Of a DNA stretch of 64,000 bases, positions 8,708-16,639 are shown in pieces. Under the pieces are notes generated by a model that saw nothing but the letters and a program-made list of their open reading frames with translations, was not told where the DNA came from and ran no database searches. Within the stretch, counting starts at the first letter, position 1, and each line of letters begins with the position of its first letter. The stretch is from an uncultured Lachnospiraceae bacterium (lineage in GTDB: Bacteria > Bacillota > Clostridia > Lachnospirales > Lachnospiraceae): NCBI GenBank assembly GCA_944383265.1, contig CALWOX010000007.1, positions 1 through 64,000 on the forward strand, in the 5' to 3' direction. The position numbers were made by a program, and so were the translations under genes.

Positions 8708-8725
8708 TTGCAATATATATTGCAA
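8708..8725. promoter_or_regulatory. Palindrome, probable activator binding site (UAS)
   Basis: A perfect 18-bp palindrome, TTGCAA-TATATA-TTGCAA, about 105 bp upstream of the -24/-12 element. This is a normal enhancer distance. A second, imperfect version TTGAAA-TA-TTGCAA lies at 8740-8753. Assignment to the PrpR-type regulator is inferred from position. Confidence 0.65.
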
Positions 8726-8739
8726 ATTTAAAACAAATA

Positions 8740-8753
8740 TTGAAATATTGCAA
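8740..8753. promoter_or_regulatory. Second, imperfect UAS half of the pair
   Basis: TTGAAATATTGCAA shares the TTGCAA arm with the 8708-8725 palindrome and starts 32 bp after it, close to three helical turns. Paired sites are common for Fis-HTH activators that oligomerise. Confidence 0.45.
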
Positions 8754-8828
8754 CATAAAATTTTAGAAAATCGGATTTAAATTATCTGAAAAAGACCGAA
8801 TAACGCCGGAAAAACGAATTTTTAAAAC

Positions 8829-8844
8829 TTGGCACGCTTTTTGC
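8829..8844 (+). promoter_or_regulatory. Sigma-54 (-24/-12) promoter
   Basis: TTGGCACGCTTTTTGC matches the TGGCAC-N5-TTGC consensus. GG at 8831-8832 and GC at 8843-8844 have the required 10-bp spacing. It lies about 70 bp before the COG4091 gene and between the divergent activator gene and that operon. Confidence 0.9.
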
Positions 8845-8916
8845 TTATTAAAAATTACAGAAAAGAAAATAGTAAGTCTCTTTGAAACTTATGAAGAGGC
8901 GGAAGGAGTTTGGTCT

Positions 8917-10284
8917 ATGGATTATACATACTTGTTTGACGATGTGGGAGAAAAGAAGTCCGTAGTCGGAATCATCGGAGCGACCAAGGGATACGGATAT
9001 ACCCTGCTTGCTCAGATGCCCAAGGTAAAGCATATGGAGCTGAGAGTCATATGCTCAAGACACAGTGACGAGTGCAGAGAGGTACTCAAGGAGACGGGCT
9101 TTGGAGACAAGACAATAGTGGAGTGCGCTTCTGTGGAGGATATAAAAAAGGCCCCCGATGACGCCATAATAATAGTTTCTGACTATAAGCTTGTAAATGA
9201 GTGCGGGATCACAGCCCTCGTTGAAGCTACAGGAAACACCGCTATAAGCTCGGATGCCGCGGAGTCAGCCCTCAAGAAGGGAATAAATGTATACATGGTA
9301 TCAAAGGAGACAGACAGTGTATGCGGCCCCGTATTGAGCAGGCTTGCAAAGGAGAATAATGCTGTGTATTCCCTTGTAAACGGAGATCAGCCCAGAAACC
9401 TTATTGACCTTTATTCCTGGGCAAAGGCATTAGGCCTTGAAGTAATATGCGCAGGAAAATCCAGCGAGTATGATCTTGTGTGGGACAGAGAGACGGGAGA
9501 GCTCAGCTACACTGACGGCAGCGGAACAAAGGAGATGCTTCCGGAGCTCATTGACTGCTGGAGATATAAGGACAGAGAGACTCTTGAGAAGAGACACAAG
9601 CTTCTTGAGAAATATACAGGAGCTATATCGGCAGACCTTTGCGAGATGAATCTGGTATCAAACATAACAGGGCTTGTTCCCGCAAAGCCTCAGCTCAGCT
9701 ATCCCATAGCAAAGCCCTCAGAGCTTGCGGATATATTCATCCCTGAGGAGGATGGCGGCATCTTAAAGAAGACAGGAGTTGTGGATGTATTCTTTAATTT
9801 AAGAGCTGTGGACGAGGCAAGCTTCTGCGGAGGCGAATTCGTTGTGATCCGCTGCGAGAATGAAAAGATGTGGGAGATCCTTATAGGAAAGGGACATGTG
9901 GTAAGCCGCAACAAAAAGTACTGCTGCATCTATTATCCTTATCATTTCATGGGTATGGAGACACCGCTTACCATGCTTCTCGGAGACTTAAAGGGGATCG
10001 GAAATCATCCCGAGTGCAGACAGGTTTCTGTCATGGCCGGAGTGGCGGACAGAGATATACCCAAGGGAACTGTGCTTGAGGTTCACGGACATCATCATGC
10101 GATAGATGGCCTTGTACCTGAGCTCCTTGAGCTTTCCTCATCGGGAAAGGCGGCTCCCTTCTATCTCTTAAACGGAGCGGTCCTTAAAAATGATATCAAA
10201 AAGGGAGAGCCTGTGACTACGGATGATGTGGACATCACAGGACAGCCTGCATACAGATTCTATGCCGAGGGCTTAAAGCTGTAA
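8917..10284 (+). CDS. COG4091-type NAD(P)-dependent dehydrogenase with C-terminal SAF domain
   Basis: A 455-aa protein of the homoserine-dehydrogenase-like COG4091 group. The Rossmann motif is VVGIIGATKGYGYTLL near residues 17-32. A catalytic middle domain includes VNGDQPRNLIDLYSWAKALG, and a SAF-like domain occupies the last 80 residues (MAGVADRDIPKGTVLEVHGH). It is cytoplasmic. As first gene of the sugar-acid operon it probably oxidises a tetronate or a related branched sugar acid to the oxo acid that the downstream kinase phosphorylates; the substrate is inferred. AAGGAG lies 10 bp upstream. Expression should depend on sigma-54. It is not the 3-hydroxyisobutyrate-dehydrogenase-type enzyme usually paired with DUF1537 kinases. 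Confidence 0.82.
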   Translation: MDYTYLFDDVGEKKSVVGIIGATKGYGYTLLAQMPKVKHMELRVICSRHSDECREVLKETGFGDKTIVECASVEDIKKAPDDAIIIVSDYKLVNECGITALVEATGNTAISSDAAESALKKGINVYMVSKETDSVCGPVLSRLAKENNAVYSLVNGDQPRNLIDLYSWAKALGLEVICAGKSSEYDLVWDRETGELSYTDGSGTKEMLPELIDCWRYKDRETLEKRHKLLEKYTGAISADLCEMNLVSNITGLVPAKPQLSYPIAKPSELADIFIPEEDGGILKKTGVVDVFFNLRAVDEASFCGGEFVVIRCENEKMWEILIGKGHVVSRNKKYCCIYYPYHFMGMETPLTMLLGDLKGIGNHPECRQVSVMAGVADRDIPKGTVLEVHGHHHAIDGLVPELLELSSSGKAAPFYLLNGAVLKNDIKKGEPVTTDDVDITGQPAYRFYAEGLKL

Positions 10285-10301
10285 GGGGACAGAAGTTGTA
10301 G

Positions 10302-10317
10302 AAGCCCTAAGGGGCTT
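10302..10317 (+). other. Intergenic mRNA hairpin before the transporter gene
   Basis: AAGCCC and GGGCTT form a 6-bp stem with a TAAG loop, 24 bp before the start codon. No T-run follows, so it is unlikely to terminate. It may adjust stability or translation of the polycistronic mRNA. A similar hairpin precedes the next gene. Confidence 0.5.
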
Positions 10318-10341
10318 AAAGTATGAAAAGGAGAAGAAAAC

Positions 10342-11628
10342 ATGAGTATAGAAATGTTATCAATAATCGCGATAGCAGTGCTGTTTATAATGTTCTTTAT
10401 CGGCGCTGTAAAGCCCATAAATATAGGCGTGATGGGCTTTGTTGCAGCCTTCGTCGTGGGTGTTTTGGTATGCGGACTCAGCGAGGACGATGTATTGGCG
10501 AGCTTCCCTGCAGAGCTCTTTATAATACTTGCAGGTGTAACCTATTTCTTTAACACACTTCAGGACAACGGCACGATAGACGTAATAACTACGGCGGGAC
10601 TGAGGCTTGTAAGAGGAAACGTGGGACTTATCCCCTGGGTAATGTTTGTCCTTGAGCTCATCCTCTGTGCTGTAGGTACTCAGGGAACGGCAGCCATAAT
10701 CATAGTAACTCCCATCGCTATGCAGCTTGCAAATGCTTGCGGAATGAGCCAGCTTATGGTTGCTCTTATGGTAGCTTTCGGAATGACAGGAGGAATATTC
10801 TCACCCCTTAATATCATGGGACTTGTAGTTGACGGAGTATTGAGCGAGTATTCCATAGCTTCAAATCCCGCAGGACTTTGGATAGCTACAGTAGCATTCT
10901 CATTTGCACTTGCACTTATCACCTTTATAATCTTCGGAGGCTATAAGTTCCTCGGAACCAAAAAGCTTCAGGACATTACAGGTATTGCAGGTGAAGAGCA
11001 CAAGGAGATCCTTGAGAAGCTCAACAAAAAGCTCTCTATAAATGCATTCCAGTCAGCATCACTTGTTGCATTGGTAGTCCTTGTATTCCTCGGAATAGTT
11101 TTCGAGTTCAACATGGGATTTCTGGCTATAATCCTCGGATTTATCCTCGGCTGCACCCAGCCCAAGCGTCAGGGCGGGATCATAAAGAGCATGCCTTGGA
11201 GCATAATCTTTATGGTCAGCGGTATCGTTACTTATGTAGGTGTTATGCAGGACATCGGAGTAATGGATTGGCTCACACAGCTTATAAGCACACTCAACAG
11301 CCCTAAGCTTGCAACGCTCCTTACAGCATATATCGGAGGCTTTGTATCAGCATTCGTTTCAACAACAGGCTTCCTTTCAGGTGTTATTCCTCTTTGCATA
11401 CCTGTACTTGAGGAGCCGGGAGTATGGCAGATAGGAGTTCTCGCATGCATATGCATGGCTTCAAGTATCGTTGATGTATGCCCCTTCTCAACAACAGGAG
11501 CGATTTTTGTGGCAAATGCACAGGGTAAGGAAAAGAGCACTCTTTACAATCACCTTCTCTATGCGGCAGCATGTATAGTACTTTTCGGACCCCTTCTTGC
11601 ATGGCTTGTATTCGTAGCTTTCATTTAA
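10342..11628 (+). CDS. MatC-type dicarboxylate/sugar-acid transporter
   Basis: A 428-aa integral membrane protein with about 11-12 hydrophobic segments. It resembles the MatC N-terminal family of the ion transporter superfamily in its opening (MLSIIAIAVLFIMFFIGAVK, PINIGVMGFVAAFVVG) and in the re-entrant motifs GTQGTAAIIIVTPIAMQLA and VSTTGFLSGVIPLCIPV. Known relatives take up malonate or C4 acids with cations. Its place between the dehydrogenase and the kinase-aldolase suggests uptake of the operon's sugar acid across the cytoplasmic membrane. The start is set by AAGGAGAAG 7 bp upstream; an overlapping 76-aa frame at 10323 is not coding. Confidence 0.85.
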   Translation: MSIEMLSIIAIAVLFIMFFIGAVKPINIGVMGFVAAFVVGVLVCGLSEDDVLASFPAELFIILAGVTYFFNTLQDNGTIDVITTAGLRLVRGNVGLIPWVMFVLELILCAVGTQGTAAIIIVTPIAMQLANACGMSQLMVALMVAFGMTGGIFSPLNIMGLVVDGVLSEYSIASNPAGLWIATVAFSFALALITFIIFGGYKFLGTKKLQDITGIAGEEHKEILEKLNKKLSINAFQSASLVALVVLVFLGIVFEFNMGFLAIILGFILGCTQPKRQGGIIKSMPWSIIFMVSGIVTYVGVMQDIGVMDWLTQLISTLNSPKLATLLTAYIGGFVSAFVSTTGFLSGVIPLCIPVLEEPGVWQIGVLACICMASSIVDVCPFSTTGAIFVANAQGKEKSTLYNHLLYAAACIVLFGPLLAWLVFVAFI

Positions 11629-11641
11629 TAATAAAAGTATC

Positions 11642-11655
11642 AGGCCGAAAGGCCT
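11642..11655 (+). other. GNRA-tetraloop hairpin before the kinase-aldolase gene
   Basis: AGGCC-GAAA-GGCCT is a perfect 5-bp stem closed by a GAAA tetraloop, 13 bp before the start codon and just upstream of the AAAGGAG site. It probably stabilises or insulates the downstream message. It lacks a T-run. Confidence 0.55.
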
Positions 11656-11668
11656 TAAAGGAGAAAAA

Positions 11669-13534
11669 ATGCTTAGATTCGGTTGCATAGCCGATGACTT
11701 CACAGGTGCGAGCGACGCCGCCTCCTTCCTTGTAAAGGGCGGTATGTCGGTTCAGTTGTTCAACGGTATTCCCTCAGGGGATACCGTTGCAGCTGTAAAT
11801 ACAGATGCTGTGGTCATTGCGTTAAAATCAAGAACTCAGGAGACAAAGGCGGCTGTAAAGGACAGCCTTGAGGCCGTTAAATGGCTGAAGGAAAGGGGAG
11901 CCCGGCAGTTTTATTTTAAGTATTGCTCCACTTTTGACTCCACAAGAGAGGGAAACATAGGCCCTGTGGCCGATGCTGTCATGGAATACCTCAAAGTACC
12001 CTATACTATCCTTTGTCCCGCTCTGCCTGTAAACGGAAGAGTGGTGAAGGAGGGAAGGCTTTATGTAAACGGGGTCCCTCTTAATGAAAGTCCTATGAAG
12101 GACCATCCTCTCACACCTATGTGGGAGAGCAGCATAGCAAAGCTCATAGAGCCTCAGAGTAAGTATCCGAGTGTGGAGCTTTGGGGAGACGAGCTTGGAA
12201 TAAGCAGGGATGAGCTTTCGGAGAAGCTTTTGTCAAAGCTTTCAGAATCGAGTAAGGAATCCGGTAAGGATAGTTCACATTTTTATGTGATCCCCGACTA
12301 CAGGGATGATGTGGACGCTCATGATATAGTAAGGCTCTTTGGAGACCTCGGATTTATCACAGGGGGAAGCGGAATACTTGAGGAGCTGGCTTCGCACCTC
12401 AGCAAAGGAGAAACAGCGGGGAAAATGCCTGAATCTTCAACTCCGGGAAGAGGTATACTCCTTGCGGGAAGCTGCTCGAAGGCTACTCTGGGACAGATAG
12501 CCTATTTTATGGAGCATGGAGGCGCCGCAAAGAAAATAAGCCCTGAAAAGCTTATCTCAGGAGAGGAAAGCATTGAGGATATTTGGAGCTTTGTGGAGAA
12601 AAATCCTGACAGGGACGTTCTTATATACAGCTCGGACACTCCTGAAAATGTGAAAAAAACTCAGAGCCTCGGTCAGGAGAGGATAGCAGGACTGTTGGAG
12701 GACACAGAGGCGGAGATAGCAAAAAGAGCCCTCAAGGCGGGAATAAAGCGCATAATAGTTGCGGGAGGCGAGACCTCGGGAGCAGTGACAAAGAAACTCG
12801 GCTTTTCCTCATATATCATAGGCGACAGTGTGGCTCCGGGAGTGCCTGTCATGGTCCCTGTGGAGGACGAGAGTGTAAGGCTTGTATTAAAGTCCGGCAA
12901 TTTCGGACAGCCTGACTTCTTTGAGAGGGCGCTTAAGCTTACGGCGGCAGATGAGGAGCTTAAGAAAAAAAAGGAGACCGCCATTTGGATAGCAAAGAGC
13001 CTTTTTGACAGAAACCGTACAACAGGCTCCTCTGCAAATATGAGCTTTGTGCATGAGGGAAAGGTCTATATTACTCAGAGCGGAAGCTGCTTCGGAACAC
13101 TGAAGGAGGATGAATTTGCCGTGCTTGACCCGGAGGGAAATATACTCTCGGAAAACAAGCCCAGCAAGGAGTGGCCTCTGCACCTTAATATTTACAGGAA
13201 GAAGCCCGAGAAGGGGGCTGTTATACATACTCACGGCTGCTACGCTATTCTCTGGAGCTTTGAGGACTTTCTTGATGAGACAGATGTAATACCACCCCTT
13301 ACACCCTATCTTAAAATGAAGCTGGGAACTGTGGGCGGGGTTCCTTATGAGAAGCCCGGTTCAAAGGAGCTTTTTGACGCATTTTCCGAGAGGGTTGAAA
13401 AAAGCGACGGATATCTCTTAAAACAGCACGGAGCTGTTGTGCCGGGAAAGGATCTTTGGGACGCCTTTTATTGCCTTGAGGAGCTTGAAGAGAGCGCAAA
13501 GATCGCATGGATGCTTAAAAAGAGCAAAAATTAA
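11669..13534 (+). CDS. Fused 3-oxo-tetronate kinase / 3-oxo-tetronate-4-phosphate decarboxylase
   Basis: A 621-aa bifunctional protein. Residues 1-425 are a DUF1537 four-carbon sugar-acid kinase of the OtnK type, with ADDFTGASDAA (8-18), YKYCSTFDST near 84-92 and the nucleotide-binding GGETSG (366-371). Residues about 433-621 are a class II aldolase domain of the OtnC type, with the zinc ligands H520 and H522 in VIHTHG and a further H587 in QHGAV. OtnK phosphorylates a 3-oxo-tetronate at C4 and OtnC decarboxylates the product to dihydroxyacetone phosphate. Here the two consecutive steps sit on one chain; the usual arrangement is two genes. AAAGGAG lies just upstream of the ATG. Confidence 0.9.
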   Translation: MLRFGCIADDFTGASDAASFLVKGGMSVQLFNGIPSGDTVAAVNTDAVVIALKSRTQETKAAVKDSLEAVKWLKERGARQFYFKYCSTFDSTREGNIGPVADAVMEYLKVPYTILCPALPVNGRVVKEGRLYVNGVPLNESPMKDHPLTPMWESSIAKLIEPQSKYPSVELWGDELGISRDELSEKLLSKLSESSKESGKDSSHFYVIPDYRDDVDAHDIVRLFGDLGFITGGSGILEELASHLSKGETAGKMPESSTPGRGILLAGSCSKATLGQIAYFMEHGGAAKKISPEKLISGEESIEDIWSFVEKNPDRDVLIYSSDTPENVKKTQSLGQERIAGLLEDTEAEIAKRALKAGIKRIIVAGGETSGAVTKKLGFSSYIIGDSVAPGVPVMVPVEDESVRLVLKSGNFGQPDFFERALKLTAADEELKKKKETAIWIAKSLFDRNRTTGSSANMSFVHEGKVYITQSGSCFGTLKEDEFAVLDPEGNILSENKPSKEWPLHLNIYRKKPEKGAVIHTHGCYAILWSFEDFLDETDVIPPLTPYLKMKLGTVGGVPYEKPGSKELFDAFSERVEKSDGYLLKQHGAVVPGKDLWDAFYCLEELEESAKIAWMLKKSKN

Positions 13535-13589
13535 ATAAATTAAAAAAATTTTTTCTTAGTTTTCACAAAAAACCTTGAGAAAAAACGGG

Positions 13590-13624
13590 ATTCCCTGTGG
13601 GGTTATGGCCTGCGGGGAATTTTT
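13590..13624 (+). terminator. Probable terminator of the sugar-acid operon
   Basis: ATTCCC (13590-13595) pairs with GGGAAT (13615-13620) around a G-rich loop, followed by TTTTT. The stem is short, so this is a moderate call. Confidence 0.45.
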
Positions 13625-13875
13625 GTTGGTTTTTTATAAACTTTTTACATGTTCCTCACATGGAGGTCAGTGTTTATTGACAACGGCAAAATATCGTACG
13701 ATGATAGCTTTCGTGTGCAGATTTTGGAATGAGGCTATTTCAGATGTATGTCCGGAGCCGGATGTACATTTGGGTTTTTTGCGTTAAAAATCCTGTCAAG
13801 GTAAAGCGTTGACGCGCCCATGTAACAAAATCAACAAGCGTAAAAAATAATATTTTTAGAAAGGAAAAAACAGTA
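13625..13875. other. Intergenic region, no gene recognised
   Basis: Together with the terminator this fills the 341-bp gap between the sugar-acid operon and the dpp operon. A 70-codon open frame at 13575-13787 has no ribosome binding site or coding-like composition. TTGACG at 13808 lacks a matching -10. AGAAAGGA at 13858-13865 serves the next gene. The dpp promoter is presumably here but I cannot point to it. Confidence 0.5.
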
Positions 13876-14719
13876 ATGAAAAAGAAGTTTGCAGGAGCAT
13901 TCCTTCTTGGCGCTATGGTACTTTCCCTGGCGGCATGCGGAAGCTCCACAAGTACATCGGAGTCCGCAGCTGAAAGCGGAGCCGTTGCAGGAGATACCGC
14001 CACAGAGGCGGCAGGTAATCAGACGTCGCAGGGGGGATAAAGTGGTCCGCGTTGCGGCTGTTGACCCTCAGGTGGCATTGGACCCTCAGCAGTATACCTA
14101 CAGTATCATTATGAAGATCACAGACAATATCACAGAATCTCTCCTTATGACTAACGGAGACGGAAGCCTTGAGCCGGTACTCCTTACAGGAATGCCCGAG
14201 ATCTCTGAGGACCAGCTTACATACAGCTTTGAGCTCCTTCCCGATGTTAAGTTCCACAACGGAGAGACTCTCAAGTCTTCAGATGTAAAGTATTCCTATG
14301 AGCGTCTTATAAAGATGGCAAAGATGGCTACTCTCCTTGAGAATGTTGTAGGTTATGACGAGCTTAGCGCAGGAACAGCAGATAAGCTTTCAGGCGGTGT
14401 TGACTGCGGTATATCAAACTGGTATGTTGACTACTCCGATCCCGAGAGCATGCTTTATCCTATGACAAAGACAGATACAAACTCAAGCTTCTGGCATAAT
14501 GCCGAGTTCGAGCAGCTCCTTGAGGACGGTATCGCAACAACAGATACAGCAGAGCGTCAGGAGATCTATGCAAAGGCAGAGCACATTATGACAAGAGAAG
14601 ACTGGGCTACAACTCCTCTTTACAATGAGACAAAGTACTATCTCTTAAATCCTGATATCACAGGCTTTGAGATCGACTCAACCTTCCGTATGTTCTGGAA
14701 GAATGCGGATATCCAGTAA
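13876..14719 (+). pseudogene. Dipeptide/oligopeptide ABC transporter binding lipoprotein (dppA-like), frameshifted and internally deleted
   Basis: The N-terminus is a clear lipoprotein signal with lipobox LSLAAC, Cys21, then a Ser/Thr-rich linker. After 54 codons the frame ends at a TAA right after a run of six G (14031-14036). With five G the frame continues as TSQGDKVVRVAAVDPQ and runs to 14719. The restored protein is about 280 aa, roughly half the 530-aa family length. Near 14398 the text jumps from the N-terminal domain (AGTADKLSG) to the C-terminal one (ISNWYVDYSDPESMLYPM). About 200-260 residues of the central domain are therefore missing. It is first gene of the permease operon and should not work as encoded. 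Confidence 0.85.
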
Positions 14720-14769
14720 GCACGCTTTTCAGATAAAGAGACAGTTTTTATGAGATAGCAAGGAGGAAA

Positions 14770-15705
14770 GTGATGCTTTCATATACGGCAAAACGCTTGG
14801 TTCAGACTGTATTTGTTTTGTTCGGAATAAGTCTGATTACCTTTATTTTACTGCAGGTCGTTCCGGGAGATCCTGTAGCCCTCATGCTTGAAAAGAGGGC
14901 GGATCCCGAGACGATCGCAAAGGTGAGGCATGAACTTGGGCTGGATCTTCCGATTTATGTCCGGTATCTTAATTTTATTAAAGGTGCCGTTCATTTGGAT
15001 TTCGGAACATCCTATTTTACAAAAGAGGTTGTGTCAGAGGCTCTTTTCCGTTGCTTCAAGGTAACGGTAAAGCTTGCATGCATGTCCTTCATATTTGCGG
15101 CAATCATAGGTATCCCCAGCGGTATTTTTTCTGCCGTCAAAAGAGGAAAAGGTGTAGATACACTTGTTATGGTACTGTCGATAGTCGGCGTGTCCGCGCC
15201 GGCATTCTGGGTGGCTATTATACTTCAGATCATCTTTGGTCTGAAGTTGGCCGTCCTTCCGATCTCGGGCTTTGATACCGTTGCCAGCTACGTCCTTCCC
15301 AGTATCGCATTGGGAGCGAGATACGCAGGCAGCATGGCGAGGATAACCCGTACCAGCATGCTGGAGGTAATGGGACAGGATTACATCCGTACCGCAAAGG
15401 CAAAGGGTGTAAGGAGATGGGGTGTTATCATGAAGCATGCGCTTAAGAATGCGCTTATCCCCATCGTTACCCTCGTGGGTACGGATTTCGGATATATGCT
15501 TACAGGATCCATGCTTATTGAAAAGGTGTTCTCTATTCCGGGTATCGGAAAGCTGGCGGTAGACGCCATGTCAAACCGTGATCTTCCTCTTTTGGAGGGA
15601 ACGGTAATGTATATTGCATTCGTATTTGTTATTGTGAATCTGATCGTAGACTTGTCCTATGCATTCCTGGATCCGAGAATCAGATATGGGAAAGGAGCGG
15701 AATAG
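14770..15705 (+). CDS. Dipeptide/oligopeptide ABC transporter permease (DppB/OppB type)
   Basis: A 311-aa BPD_transp_1 permease with six membrane segments. It opens with the typical YTAKRLVQTVFVLFGISLIT and PGDPV, and carries the ATPase-coupling EAA loop (EVMGQDYIRTAKAKGVRRWG). Length is normal and no lesion is visible. It forms the membrane channel with the next gene product. AGGAGGAAAG precedes the ATG. It lies 50 bp after the broken binding-protein gene, and its ATPase partners downstream are also broken, so it can only function with subunits from elsewhere. Confidence 0.93.
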   Translation: MMLSYTAKRLVQTVFVLFGISLITFILLQVVPGDPVALMLEKRADPETIAKVRHELGLDLPIYVRYLNFIKGAVHLDFGTSYFTKEVVSEALFRCFKVTVKLACMSFIFAAIIGIPSGIFSAVKRGKGVDTLVMVLSIVGVSAPAFWVAIILQIIFGLKLAVLPISGFDTVASYVLPSIALGARYAGSMARITRTSMLEVMGQDYIRTAKAKGVRRWGVIMKHALKNALIPIVTLVGTDFGYMLTGSMLIEKVFSIPGIGKLAVDAMSNRDLPLLEGTVMYIAFVFVIVNLIVDLSYAFLDPRIRYGKGAE

Positions 15706-15706
15706 C

Positions 15707-16624
15707 ATGAGCAAGAAGATATTCAGATTTTTTAATAAGCAGAAAGAGTTTGAACAGGACGTGCCGGAAAACGGCATGCGCTATTCGGGCTTTTACGGAG
15801 ACAGCTTTAAGCGCCTTAAGAAAAACAAGATGGCTATGTTCTGCGCGATGCTTCTTATATTGATAATACTGGTGGCTATCTTCGCACCGGTGCCGGCTCC
15901 CTACGATCCCACATACCAGGACTATTCAGCGGTATTGGCAAGCCCGAGCCCCGCACATCCTTTCGGAACAGATGAATACGGCAGAGACATACTTTCAAGG
16001 ATCATTTACGGATCAAGAGTATCTATAAGTATAGGTATCGTGGCTCAGGTGGTTGCCTCTCTTGTGGGAGTGACACTTGGCGCTTTGGAGGGATATTACG
16101 GCGGAAAGATAGACAGTATTATCTCCCGTATCATGGAGATATTCCAGGCCTTCCCCGACCTTATCTTCGCTATGGCTATCATGACCTTCATGGGAAAGGG
16201 AGTTTTAAACCTGTTTATTGCTCTCGGACTTCTCACATGGGTAAGGACCGCCAGAATGATACGTGGTTCTGTAATGCAGCTTAAGGAAAAGGAGTACATC
16301 GAGGCCAGTCGTGCCAACGGTGCTACGACCTTCTGGATCATTACAAAGGGACTTATACCCAACTGCCTTTCCACCATTATAGTACTTGTGACCCTGGGAA
16401 TCCCCAATGCCATAATGTACGAGGCGTCTTTGAGCTTTTTGGGAATAGGTATTCAGCCGCCGACGCCCTCTTGGGGAAATATGATCAGTGCGGCCCAGAC
16501 ATTTATCAGCTACCGTCCTCTTTACAGCATTATGCCGGGCGTGGCTATAATGATAACAGTTATCGCATTCAATATCTTCGGAGACGGCTTGAGAGACGCT
16601 CCGGATCCGAAGCTGAAAAGCTAA
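15707..16624 (+). CDS. Dipeptide/oligopeptide ABC transporter permease (DppC/OppC type)
   Basis: A 305-aa permease with an N-terminal OppC_N segment (SFKRLKKNKMAMFCAMLLIL), the HPFGTDEYGRDILSRIIYGS motif and the EAA loop (LKEKEYIEASRANGATTFW). The start at 15707 is preferred over an upstream frame because AAAGGAG lies 8 bp before it. It begins one base after the stop of the DppB gene, indicating translational coupling. The gene looks intact. It pairs with DppB to move di- or oligopeptides into the cytoplasm. Confidence 0.93.
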   Translation: MSKKIFRFFNKQKEFEQDVPENGMRYSGFYGDSFKRLKKNKMAMFCAMLLILIILVAIFAPVPAPYDPTYQDYSAVLASPSPAHPFGTDEYGRDILSRIIYGSRVSISIGIVAQVVASLVGVTLGALEGYYGGKIDSIISRIMEIFQAFPDLIFAMAIMTFMGKGVLNLFIALGLLTWVRTARMIRGSVMQLKEKEYIEASRANGATTFWIITKGLIPNCLSTIIVLVTLGIPNAIMYEASLSFLGIGIQPPTPSWGNMISAAQTFISYRPLYSIMPGVAIMITVIAFNIFGDGLRDAPDPKLKS

Positions 16625-16639
16625 AGGGAGGCATTTAAT

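Noticed and set aside
10323-10553. 76-codon frame starting before the MatC-type gene
   Set aside because: It overlaps the transporter in another frame; the ribosome binding site AAGGAGAAG belongs to the ATG at 10342.
13575-13787. 70-codon frame between the two operons
   Set aside because: No ribosome binding site, mixed composition, and it overlaps a terminator-like hairpin.
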